DNA from: Planctomycetota bacterium | GTDB taxonomy: Bacteria; Planctomycetota; Planctomycetia; Planctomycetales; Planctomycetaceae | NCBI GenBank assembly: GCA_003388505.1 | Contig: QQVO01000016.1 | Span: 62,001-126,000 of the forward strand | Reading direction: 5' to 3' | Length of the DNA: 64,000 nt | Part shown: positions 51,125 through 59,166 of the stretch, piece by piece | How the letters are laid out: the number at the start of each line of letters is the position of its first letter | Numbering within the stretch: the first letter of the stretch is position 1 | Made by a program: the position numbers and the translations under genes | The notes under the pieces: generated by a model | What the model was told of the DNA's origin: nothing | Database searches by the model: none | The model's input: only the letters and a program-made list of their open reading frames with translations

Positions 51125-52456
51125 ATGCAAACCACCTCACACAACTGCGAAGCCCTCACCCGACGCAACTGTCTCCAGCTTGGTCTGGGAGGAGCATTCG
51201 GCGCCGGTCTGGTTGACCTGCTCCGCCTGCGGAGCGCGGCCGCCGATTCGTCCGCGCTCAACGTCGAGGCAAAGAGCTGCATCCTCATTTGGCAGGACGG
51301 CGGCCCCACCCACTACGAGACCTTCGATCCCAAACCAGCCGCGCCGGCCGAAGTCCGCGGCGAGTTCCGTGCCATCGACACCGCTGTCCCGGGCGTCCGC
51401 TTCTCCGAGCACATGCGCGAACTGGCGTCCCTTGCCGACCGCTTCTCCGTCGTTCGCTCCATCCGCCACAACCAGGGGAACCACGGCGCCGGCAACCACT
51501 ACATGATGACCGGCGCACCACCGAGAATCCCGGTCGGCTGCGGCGCGTTCGTCAGCTTTCACCCCAGCCTCGGATCAGTCACCGCTCGCGAACGCGGCCA
51601 CCAGCATGGTCTGCCCGCCTACTTCTCGATTCCCCGCATGTCTCGCTCCGGCGGCCCCAACTTCCTCGGCGCGCAGTACGCCCCCTTTGTCGTTCCGGAC
51701 AATCCGAACAAACAGGATTTCCGCGTCCGCGATGTCGCGTTGCCCCGCGGGCTCGAAGAACCCCGTTTCGAATCTCGCAAGGACCTCCGCGCTCTCGTCG
51801 ATCGCCTGGAACGCATCCCCGAACCGGCCGCCTCCGACCCGGTCCTCTCGCTCGACGACTACTACACCCAGAGCTACGACCTCATCAGTTCGCCGCAGGC
51901 GCAACGGGCGTTTGACATCCACAGCGAACCGGATGAAGTCCGCGACGCCTTCGGACGCAACTCCTTCGGCCAGCGGGCGCTCCTCGCCCGCCGGCTTGTC
52001 GAAGCCGGCGTCCCCTTCATCACCCTCTATGAAGGCGGCTGGGACCATCACCGCAACATCTTCCCCACACTCCGCAAACGGCTTCCGACCTTCGAGGCGA
52101 CCGTCGCCACGCTCCTCCGAGATCTCGACGAGCGCGGCCTGCTCGACACCACGCTGGTCGTCATGCTCGGCGAATTCGGTCGCACCCCCAAGGTCAACAG
52201 CCGCGCCGGACGCGATCACTGGTCCAACGCCATGTCGGTCCTGATGGCCGGTGCAGGCTGCCCCGGCGGACTCGTCATCGGGGCCACCGATCGAGCCGGT
52301 TACTCCGCAGTCGAACGCGTTCTCTCGCCGGAAAACTTCGCCTCCACGATCTACCGCAAGCTCGGCATCGATCCCGACAAGGTCTACTACACGCCCCAGG
52401 GCCGGCCGACGCACCTGGTCAGCGATCCCACACCGATCGCCGAACTGTTTGCTTGA
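51125..52456 (+). CDS. DUF1501 Tat-exported protein (short form)
   Basis: Protein of 443 residues, shorter than its paralogs at the C-terminus. TRRNCLQLGLGGAFGAGLV is a twin-arginine signal. Key segments are CILIWQDGGPTHYETFDPKP, IRHNQGNHGAGNHYMMTG, TLYEGGWDHHRNIF, VVMLGEFGRTPKVN and GRDHWSNAMSVLMAGAG. It lacks the RLTDVHG tail of the other copies and is the specialised partner of the Big_2 type protein before it. Confidence 0.9.
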   Translation: MQTTSHNCEALTRRNCLQLGLGGAFGAGLVDLLRLRSAAADSSALNVEAKSCILIWQDGGPTHYETFDPKPAAPAEVRGEFRAIDTAVPGVRFSEHMRELASLADRFSVVRSIRHNQGNHGAGNHYMMTGAPPRIPVGCGAFVSFHPSLGSVTARERGHQHGLPAYFSIPRMSRSGGPNFLGAQYAPFVVPDNPNKQDFRVRDVALPRGLEEPRFESRKDLRALVDRLERIPEPAASDPVLSLDDYYTQSYDLISSPQAQRAFDIHSEPDEVRDAFGRNSFGQRALLARRLVEAGVPFITLYEGGWDHHRNIFPTLRKRLPTFEATVATLLRDLDERGLLDTTLVVMLGEFGRTPKVNSRAGRDHWSNAMSVLMAGAGCPGGLVIGATDRAGYSAVERVLSPENFASTIYRKLGIDPDKVYYTPQGRPTHLVSDPTPIAELFA

Positions 52457-52564
52457 CGACGCGTTGCCGGTACAACACGCCTGTTCCGGCGAGTCGTAGA
52501 ACTCCCGGACTTGCCGCTCTGCGTCACTCATCCCGATCCCGTCCGCTGAGATCGCGCTATTCCC

Positions 52565-53437
52565 ATGCCTGCTGAACTGGCCGGTTATCGCGAATGGAGC
52601 GGCAAGACCCGCTCGCCGTGGCGGGCGAGCTGGTCGATCGTCCGCACCGGCGTCCTGATGATCCTCCGCAGGTGGGTGTTCTGGTTGCTCATCGGTCTCG
52701 GACTGCTCAACTTCCTGCTCAACTTCGCCCTGATCTACCTCAAGGCCACGCTCACCATCCAGAACGAAGCGGTCGGTCAGTTCCTCGATGCCTACAAGGT
52801 CACAGGAACAGGCGAAGCCTACGCCGACTTCATGGAGGGACAGGCGACCATTACCGCCCTCCTGCTCGCCTTTGCGGGGGCCAACCTGGTCGGCAGCGAT
52901 TATCGCCAGGGAGGAATGATTTACTACCTCTCCCGGCGGATCGAGCGACGGCACTACATCGTCGGCAAACTGATGAGCGTGGGGGCGGTGGTGACCATGA
53001 TCGCCACGCTTCCGACGATCGCGCTGTTCATCGAATACGGCGTCCTCAGCAGTTCGCTCGATTACTTCTTCGAAAACGGTCGCATCCTTGTGGGCATCCT
53101 GGGGTATGGACTCGTGCTGGCAGTCGTCCAGAGCCTCCTGCTCTTCGCCATCGCATCCTGGGTGCACCGGGCTGTGCCGCTCGTCATGTGCTGGCTCGGC
53201 GTATTCGTGCTCCTCAGACTGCTGGCCGACACGGCGCGAGCCATCTCGGACGACCGCCGCTGGCTGCTCCTCGGCATCTGGGAAAACATGGACCGCGTCG
53301 GCAGTTGGTGCTTCGGCGCCGGCAATCCGGACAAAACCCCCAGTGTGGGACTCTGCCTCACCGTGCTCGTCGGACTCTGCATCATTTGTCTCATCGTGAT
53401 TGTCCGTCGCGTCCGGGCGATTGAGGTGGTCACATGA
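52565..53437 (+). CDS. ABC-2 type transporter permease
   Basis: Protein of 290 residues with about six hydrophobic helices (WVFWLLIGLGLLNFLLNFALI, the ATITALLLAFAGANLVG region, VVTMIATLPTIALFI, LVGILGYGLVLAVV, LVMCWLGVFVLLRL, LCLTVLVGLCIICLIVIV). The cytoplasmic segment YRQGGMIYYLSRRIERRHYIVGK is typical of ABC-2 permeases. Its stop overlaps the next ATG by four bases, so it is translationally coupled to the ATPase. Substrate is unknown. Confidence 0.85.
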   Translation: MPAELAGYREWSGKTRSPWRASWSIVRTGVLMILRRWVFWLLIGLGLLNFLLNFALIYLKATLTIQNEAVGQFLDAYKVTGTGEAYADFMEGQATITALLLAFAGANLVGSDYRQGGMIYYLSRRIERRHYIVGKLMSVGAVVTMIATLPTIALFIEYGVLSSSLDYFFENGRILVGILGYGLVLAVVQSLLLFAIASWVHRAVPLVMCWLGVFVLLRLLADTARAISDDRRWLLLGIWENMDRVGSWCFGAGNPDKTPSVGLCLTVLVGLCIICLIVIVRRVRAIEVVT

Positions 53438-54408
53438 GCGCCCCAGAGTCGCCGAGAACTGCCTCGCCCGCCACAGCCGGTGCGGTGGCCGAACTGCGCA
53501 GCGTCACCAAGTGGTACGGCCCAGTCATCGGCGTCAATGACCTGGATCTCACGATCGGCCCCGGGATCACCGGGCTGCTCGGCCCGAACGGCGCCGGGAA
53601 AACAACGCTCATCAAGCTGCTCGCCGGACTGCTGCATCCGAGCCTCGGAAAGGTCACAGTCAGCGGCCGTTCGGCGGCTTCGTCGGCCGCCAAGGAGCAC
53701 ATCGGTTACTGTCCCGACGTCGATGCATTCTACGAGGAAATGTCGGGCAGGCGGTTCGTCCGCACGATGGCCCGCCTGCACGGCATGTCGAAAAGCGAAG
53801 CCAAAGAACGCGCCGAGATTGCACTGGCCGAAGTCGGAATGACGGACCGCGCCGATCGCCGGCTGCGCGGCTATTCAAAAGGCATGCGGCAGCGCATCAA
53901 GCTCGCGCAGGCGCTCGTCCACGACCCGGCCATGCTCATCGTCGATGAACCGCTCAACGGAGTCGACCCCGTCGGCCGCCGGGAACTCATGGAACTCTTC
54001 CGAGGTTTTCGCGATCGAGGCAAAGCCGTGCTCGTCTCGAGTCACATCCTCCACGAAATGGACGCCCTGGCCGAGCGCGTCATCTTCATGGGGCGCGGAC
54101 GAATCCTGGCGAGCGGGACGCTCGCGGAGATTCGCGAGATGCTCGACGAGCACCCTCTGCACGTCCGCCTGCGGTCGAGTCAGGCACGGGAACTGGCGGC
54201 CCAACTGATACGCTGGGAAGACGTCAAAGGCATCGAACTCCGCGACGAAGAAGAGTTTTCGCTGGAAGTGCGCAGACCGGACGCGTTTTTTCAGCGATTG
54301 GGAGACTTCGTCGTAGCCGAGTCGATCGACGTCTCCGCCCTGGAAACCACCGATGCGTCCGCCGAGGCGGTCTTCGACTACATCATGTCATCCGCCGCCA
54401 GAGCTTAA
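53434..54408 (+). CDS. ABC transporter ATP-binding protein
   Basis: Protein of 324 residues with Walker A GPNGAGKTT, signature RGYSKGMRQRIKLAQAL, Walker B MLIVDEP and the D-loop NGVDP, and a switch His in VLVSSHILHEMD. The C-terminal 80 residues are an ABC-2 accessory domain. It is encoded between two permease genes and should energise a heteromeric exporter with both. The GTG or other starts upstream were not needed; the ATG overlaps the preceding stop. Confidence 0.92.
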   Translation: MSAPESPRTASPATAGAVAELRSVTKWYGPVIGVNDLDLTIGPGITGLLGPNGAGKTTLIKLLAGLLHPSLGKVTVSGRSAASSAAKEHIGYCPDVDAFYEEMSGRRFVRTMARLHGMSKSEAKERAEIALAEVGMTDRADRRLRGYSKGMRQRIKLAQALVHDPAMLIVDEPLNGVDPVGRRELMELFRGFRDRGKAVLVSSHILHEMDALAERVIFMGRGRILASGTLAEIREMLDEHPLHVRLRSSQARELAAQLIRWEDVKGIELRDEEEFSLEVRRPDAFFQRLGDFVVAESIDVSALETTDASAEAVFDYIMSSAARA

Positions 54409-54506
54409 CGTCACAGGCCCGCCTGCCACGCATTCGAGCGCATTTCATTTGACCGTAACGGTTCTGGCGGCGCGAGAGCCGGGCAGAATAGAGCGAAACG
54501 GATCGT

Positions 54507-55319
54507 ATGTCGTCGGAAAAGACCGCCAGTGAAAGACCCAGCGCCCTGCAGCCCTCAGCGCTCTTTTCGGCATGCGTGCATCTGCTGAGACTGACCCTCA
54601 GCCGGCAGTTCTGGTCGCGCCAGACCGTCGTCGGATTGGCGCTCTCCCTGTTATGCGTGATGATCACGTTCGCCTGGACGCTCCACCGGGATCCGTCCAG
54701 CAAGCGTTTAATCGAGATGATGCTCGTGCCGGCGTTCCTGGCGTTTCTGATGCCCGTCTTCGCGATCTGCTACGGCGCCTCGGCCGTCGGTGGCGACCGC
54801 GAAGACCGCACGCTGATCTACCTGCTGATCACGTCGATCCCGCGCCCGCTCATCTATTTGACCAAGTTCATCGCCGCGTGGCTCCTGGCCACCGGCTGGT
54901 CGGTCGGAGTGTTGTGGGTGCTGTGCACCGTCGCCGGGCAACCGGGGAACGAGGCGTTCGACGTCTTCCTGCTGCCGACCGTCTTCGGATGCACGGCGTA
55001 CGTCAGCCTGTTTCTGCTGGTCGGCGCTGCCTTTCGTCACGGGACGATCATTTCCCTCGCCTACTGGTTCTTTCTCGAAGTCCTGTTCGGAAACATGCCG
55101 GGGATCGTCAAACGCATCTCGGTCGCGTTCCATACCCGTTGCATGGTGTACGAGTCAGGTTCTGCACTCGAACTCGGCCCCGCCGGACGGGTCGCCCGCG
55201 AGATGTTCCTGCCGGTCTCGGGCGAAACGGCAAGAACGGTCATCCTGATCTCCTCCGCCATCCTGCTGGCCGCCGGAATGCTGATTTTCAGTCGACGAGA
55301 ATACCGGGATTTGAGCTGA
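54507..55319 (+). CDS. ABC-2 type transporter permease
   Basis: Protein of 270 residues with hydrophobic helices including VVGLALSLLCVMITFAWTL, MLVPAFLAFLMPVFAICYGA, FIAAWLLATGWSVGVLWVL, VFGCTAYVSLFLLVGAAF and VILISSAILLAAGMLIF. The GGDREDRTLIYLLITSIPRPL segment is ABC-2-like. It follows the ATPase after a 98-bp gap. Its stop codon is followed immediately by the R2 copy 3 terminal repeat, so the element landed at the 3' end of the operon. Confidence 0.85.
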   Translation: MSSEKTASERPSALQPSALFSACVHLLRLTLSRQFWSRQTVVGLALSLLCVMITFAWTLHRDPSSKRLIEMMLVPAFLAFLMPVFAICYGASAVGGDREDRTLIYLLITSIPRPLIYLTKFIAAWLLATGWSVGVLWVLCTVAGQPGNEAFDVFLLPTVFGCTAYVSLFLLVGAAFRHGTIISLAYWFFLEVLFGNMPGIVKRISVAFHTRCMVYESGSALELGPAGRVAREMFLPVSGETARTVILISSAILLAAGMLIFSRREYRDLS

Positions 55320-55479
55320 CCCGGATTGCTCGTAGAGCACGCTGCCAGCGTGCGTCACCGTTGACGAGACACAGGGGTGCAATCCGTTCCAAAAGCGCGA
55401 CGCACTGGGAAACTTTTCGATAACCTGTCGTTTGGCAACCACTTATGTTGAACCGGACGCTCGTCATGAATAATCCGGG
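55320..55479. mobile_element. R2 160-bp MITE, copy 3
   Basis: Also exactly 160 bp but the most diverged. Left end CCCGGATTGCTC, right end GAATAATCCGGG; starts on the base after the TGA stop of the ABC permease. It opens the 809-bp gene-free region 55320-56128. Confidence 0.82.
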
Positions 55480-55636
55480 CAAATCTCCGCGGTCTTCAAA
55501 CCGCGCGGCCGGATGCGTGATGCGTAATGATGCACCACGTAGCACAATTGCACAGCCCCTCACGTCACCTGGCTCACGTGTAACGTAACCAACTTGAAAC
55601 AAACAGGTTACAGAATTCCAAAGTTTCTCTTGAGAA

Positions 55637-55651
55637 TGGCACGATCGTTGC
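55637..55651 (+). promoter_or_regulatory. Sigma-54 (RpoN) promoter
   Basis: TGGCACGATCGTTGC matches the consensus TGGCACG-N4-TTGC at every position, with GG at -24 and GC at -12. Upstream, GTAACC (55585-55590) and GGTTAC (55606-55611) form an inverted pair that could be an activator site. Transcription should start near 55663. Confidence 0.75.
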
Positions 55652-55662
55652 CAATAGCGTGG

Positions 55663-55748
55663 TGTGCCATGAGGCAAGCGTTGGCCCGCACTTGTCGCCT
55701 TGGCATTCAGCGTTTCGAGTGCTTAGCACTCGAAACGCGTTTTTTTTT
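55663..55748 (+). ncRNA. Candidate sigma-54-dependent small RNA
   Basis: Predicted transcript of about 86 nt between a consensus sigma-54 promoter and an intrinsic terminator. The 5' half folds as a hairpin: UGCCA (55665-55669) with UGGCA (55701-55705), AGGC (55672-55675) with GCCU (55697-55700) and AAG (55676-55678) with CUU (55691-55693). The second hairpin is the terminator. The only plus-strand reading frame in it runs through the terminator T-tract and is not credible. No known RNA family was recognised. Confidence 0.6.
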
Positions 55749-55749
55749 T
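55710..55749 (+). terminator. Intrinsic terminator
   Basis: Perfect 14-bp stem GCGTTTCGAGTGCT / AGCACTCGAAACGC (55710-55738) with a one-base central nucleotide, so the top few pairs open as the loop, followed by G and ten T residues. This is by far the strongest terminator in the window, on the + strand. Confidence 0.92.
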
Positions 55750-56128
55750 GCGCTGACTTCTCCCGCCGGCCTCCTGCTTCCCGTCGGCCACTCCGCAAGA
55801 TCGTCCCGGCTCGCGATCCATTCACACGGCGGCATCTCGCGTCTCAGAATCGGACGGACGGACGACGCACCCCCACTCCTTCCAGCCGATTCTCGCTGCT
55901 CTTCCATTCGAGCGCCGACTGGCATCCACCTCGGCCCGCGCATATCATGAACAGCGGTTGGTCGCCGGACTTCAGCGGATTCCCTGTTCACGCGCGATCG
56001 TTGATCAGACCTGTGAAGCGGCGTACGGGCGGCATCCGCTTGCGAACCAACGGGCCACTAAGATCTAAGATCGACGGGCGGCGGCCGGTTCTGTGAATCG
56101 GTCGCCCGGCAACTCAAAATAGACCACC

Positions 56129-57169
56129 ATGCTCCTGTTCGTCATTCGAGTCGTCTACATCCTGGTCTGCACGGGCGCAGCCGCGACATACACGCTGGGA
56201 CAGGGCACCGGCGCCCCGAAAGTGGTGACCGACCATCCCGTCACCTCATTCCTCGTCATGTTGGCGATCGGATTGTCGGCGCTGCTGATCGACGTCCTCA
56301 TCCCCCGCAAACGGGTCGAAGTGGCGTCTTCGATCTACATCGGCCTGCTGATCGGCGTCCTGCTCAGTTACCTCTTCAACCTCGCGCTGCGCCCCCTCTT
56401 CGCCATGCACGAACTGTTCGGCAGCGAAGGCGCCGCGTTTCAGGGCGGAGCCACGCTGCTGACGCTGATTATCCTGCCCTATCTCTGTATCACCTTCCTG
56501 CTCCAGACGAGGGACGATTTCCGCTTCGTCATCCCCTACGTCGAGTTCTCACGCGAATTGAAGGCGGGACGCCCCCTCATCCTCGACAGCAGCGCCTTGA
56601 TCGACGGCCGCGTCGCAGACGTGATCGACACCCACATGATCGACGGGCAACTGCTCGTACCGCAGTTCATCCTGCAGGAGGTGCAGGACATCGCCGACAG
56701 CCACGACAAAGTCCGCCGCAGTCGCGGACGCCGCGGGCTCGATGTCCTCAAACGCATCCAGTCCGACCCGAAAGTCGAAGTTCGAATCGTCGAATCAGAC
56801 GCCGCCAACGGCAGATCGGTCGACCAGCGGCTGATTGAAATCTCCAAGCAGACCAACGGCCGCCTGGTCACCAACGACCTCAACCTCAACAAGCTCGCCG
56901 GCGTCCAGGGAGTTCCGGTCGTCAACCTGAACGACGTCTCCAACGCTCTCAAACCGAAGTTCATCCCCGGCGAGCACGTCCGCATCCGCCTCATCAAGGA
57001 AGGCGAATCCCCCGGTCAGGGCGTCGGCTACCTGGACGACGGCACGATGGTCGTCGTCGAATCAGGCAGCACTGAGGTCGGTAACGAAGTCGACACCGTC
57101 GTCACCAGCGTCCTGCAGAACAGCGCCGGACGCATGCTCTTCTGCCGTTTGGCGCTGGAAGAGAAATGA
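56129..57169 (+). CDS. PIN-TRAM membrane protein (YacL-like)
   Basis: Protein of 346 residues with four N-terminal membrane helices (up to about residue 125), a PIN domain starting [18 protein letters not shown] with acidic residues, [20 protein letters not shown] and [13 protein letters not shown], and a C-terminal TRAM domain from about residue 278 ([25 protein letters not shown]). It resembles Bacillus YacL, a membrane PIN protein that probably binds or cleaves RNA. Its stop overlaps the terpene cyclase ATG by four bases, an unexpected operon partner. Confidence 0.88.
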   Translation: MLLFVIRVVYILVCTGAAATYTLGQGTGAPKVVTDHPVTSFLVMLAIGLSALLIDVLIPRKRVEVASSIYIGLLIGVLLSYLFNLALRPLFAMHELFGSEGAAFQGGATLLTLIILPYLCITFLLQTRDDFRFVIPYVEFSRELKAGRPLILDSSALIDGRVADVIDTHMIDGQLLVPQFILQEVQDIADSHDKVRRSRGRRGLDVLKRIQSDPKVEVRIVESDAANGRSVDQRLIEISKQTNGRLVTNDLNLNKLAGVQGVPVVNLNDVSNALKPKFIPGEHVRIRLIKEGESPGQGVGYLDDGTMVVVESGSTEVGNEVDTVVTSVLQNSAGRMLFCRLALEEK

Positions 57170-59094
57170 CGCTCCTCCGCGAGCGGGATCGACTAGCAGA
57201 CTGCTACCGGTCCGCCAGGCAGGCCTTGCTCGACGAATTGACGCCCGACGGCCATTGGGAAGGAGAACTCTCGACCTCCGCGCTCTCCACCGCCACCGCC
57301 GTCATGGCGCTCGAATTGATGCGCCGCGAGGGACGCGTCGAATCAGTCAGCGGCCGCTCCACCCAGGAACTGATCACCGGCGGCATCGACTGGCTCGCAG
57401 CCCACCAGAACAACGACGGCGGCTGGGGCGACACCGTCAAAAGCCTCAGCAACATCTCGACGACGTTTCTCGCCCGCGCCGTCTTCCGCGCTACGGAATC
57501 GGAGGATCGATACCGCTCCACCGTCGACGCAGCCGTCGGCTACATCGATCGCGCCGGCGGCGTTCCGGCCGTCATCACCCGCTACGGCAAAGACCGCACG
57601 TTCTCGATCCCGATCCTCACGCACTGCGCCCTGGCCGGACTCGTGGAGTGGCGCGAAATCCCGCGTCTCCCGTTTGAACTCGCCTGCGTCCCCGCCCGGT
57701 TCTACAAAACCGTGCGATTGCCGGTCGTCAGTTACGCGCTCCCCGCGCTGATCGCGATCGGCCAGGTCCGCCATCATCACGGCAAACCCTGGAATCCGGT
57801 CACGCGGTCGCTGCGCGCTGTGGCACAGCGACCGAGCCTGAACGTTCTCGAGCGGATTCAGCCCGAGAACGGCGGATTCCTCGAAGCCACTCCCCTGACC
57901 AGCTTCGTGACCATGAGCCTCGCCGGCATGGGACTCACAGAGCACCCGGTCGCCCGGAACGGACTGCAATTCATCGTCGACTCCGTGCGCGAAGACGGAA
58001 GTTGGCCGATCGACACCAATCTGGCGACCTGGGTCACCACGCTCGCCGTCAACGCCCTGCAGGGAGACCTGCCCGAGGACCGCAAAAAACCGATCCTCCG
58101 CTGGCTCCTCGACCAGCAATACAAAACGGTCCATCCCTACACCAACGCCGCCCCCGGCGGCTGGGCCTGGACCGACCTCCCCGGCGGCGTCCCGGACGCC
58201 GACGACACACCGGGAGCAATCCTGGCGCTGCTCAACCTGGCGAGCGGGGGGCGTCAGCCCCCCGATGCTTTCGAGGCACATTCCGCCACGACCGAGGGGC
58301 TGACGCCCCCCACCCGCCAGTCGATCCTCGATTCGGAATTGTCGACTGCGGCGAGCGACGCTGTTCTCGCGGGCGTTCACTGGCTGTGCGATCTCCAAAA
58401 CCGCGACGGAGGCTTTCCGACGTTTTGCAGGGGGTGGGGCAAACTTCCATTCGACCGGAGTTCGGCTGACATAACTGCGCATGCACTGCGAGCCCTTCTG
58501 AGGCTGGATGCTCCTCGACGCGCGTATCTCGCGGCAAACCCTGGCGGGAAAATGCGGCTCCACCGTAGCCAAAAGCGCCTGACCCGTTCAGTTGGCTGGG
58601 GGTTTCGATTTCTCAGCGGATCCCAGAATCCGGACGGTTCCTGGCTCCCGCTCTGGTTCGGCAATCAGCACGCGGCGGGCGAAGAAAACCCCACCTACGG
58701 GACGGCGAAAGTGCTCGCTGCCTATCGCGAAGCGGGATGCCTCGATTCTCCAGAGGCCCAACGGGGTTTACATTGGCTGCGCACCGCACAAAACGAAGAC
58801 GGAGGCTGGGGCGCGGGCCCCCCAACGCCCTCCAGCGTCGAGGAAACCGCGCTCGCCGTCGAAATCCTTTGCAGCGATCCGCTCAGCGAATCCGCAGCCG
58901 CCCGAGGCTTGACCTGGCTCATGCAACGCTTCGAAGACGGCTCCTGGCGCAACCCCTCCCCAATCGGTTTCTATTTTGCCAGATTATGGTACTTTGAAAA
59001 CCTGTACCCGATGATAATGACCGCGGCAGCGCTCCAGACCGCACACCACCGGTTCGCCGCCCGACCGGAAACAAACAGACCCCAGCCTGATTGA
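57166..59094 (+). CDS. Squalene-hopene cyclase-family terpene cyclase
   Basis: Protein of 642 residues, the normal length. The catalytic acid motif DADDT is at residues 344-348, equivalent to DVDDTA of squalene-hopene cyclase. QW repeats are seen as [32 protein letters not shown] and QNEDGGWG. An in-frame REP element (58239-58266, with its complementary arm to 58311) adds about 22 residues between the catalytic motif and the following helices. It should cyclise squalene or another polyprenyl chain at the membrane. Coupled to the PIN-TRAM gene and 72 bp before the polyprenyl synthase. Confidence 0.9.
   Translation: MTLLRERDRLADCYRSARQALLDELTPDGHWEGELSTSALSTATAVMALELMRREGRVESVSGRSTQELITGGIDWLAAHQNNDGGWGDTVKSLSNISTTFLARAVFRATESEDRYRSTVDAAVGYIDRAGGVPAVITRYGKDRTFSIPILTHCALAGLVEWREIPRLPFELACVPARFYKTVRLPVVSYALPALIAIGQVRHHHGKPWNPVTRSLRAVAQRPSLNVLERIQPENGGFLEATPLTSFVTMSLAGMGLTEHPVARNGLQFIVDSVREDGSWPIDTNLATWVTTLAVNALQGDLPEDRKKPILRWLLDQQYKTVHPYTNAAPGGWAWTDLPGGVPDADDTPGAILALLNLASGGRQPPDAFEAHSATTEGLTPPTRQSILDSELSTAASDAVLAGVHWLCDLQNRDGGFPTFCRGWGKLPFDRSSADITAHALRALLRLDAPRRAYLAANPGGKMRLHRSQKRLTRSVGWGFRFLSGSQNPDGSWLPLWFGNQHAAGEENPTYGTAKVLAAYREAGCLDSPEAQRGLHWLRTAQNEDGGWGAGPPTPSSVEETALAVEILCSDPLSESAAARGLTWLMQRFEDGSWRNPSPIGFYFARLWYFENLYPMIMTAAALQTAHHRFAARPETNRPQPD
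58239..58266. repeat. REP element, copy 5, inside the terpene cyclase gene
   Basis: GGCGAGCGGGGGGCGTCAGC then CCCCCGAT, in frame within the cyclase. A perfect complementary arm lies at 58296-58311 (GGGGCTGACGCCCCCC against 58246-58261), so the mRNA can fold a 16-bp stem with a 34-nt loop. Confidence 0.75.
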
Positions 59095-59166
59095 CGTTGC
59101 CGCCCGCGCAATCCGCCCGGCGCAGCACGACTCACCGCAGCGACCCCACCCCACGAGGAATCGACG

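Noticed and set aside
51575-53167. Minus-strand frame of 530 codons
   Set aside because: Spans two well-supported plus-strand genes and their gap; a shadow of DUF1501 and permease codons.
55594-55950. Plus-strand frame through the sigma-54 RNA region
   Set aside because: It would read through a canonical terminator and its T-tract (a run of Phe); the RNA interpretation explains the region better.
57343-58572. Minus-strand frame of 409 codons
   Set aside because: Antisense to the terpene cyclase, no start context or motif.
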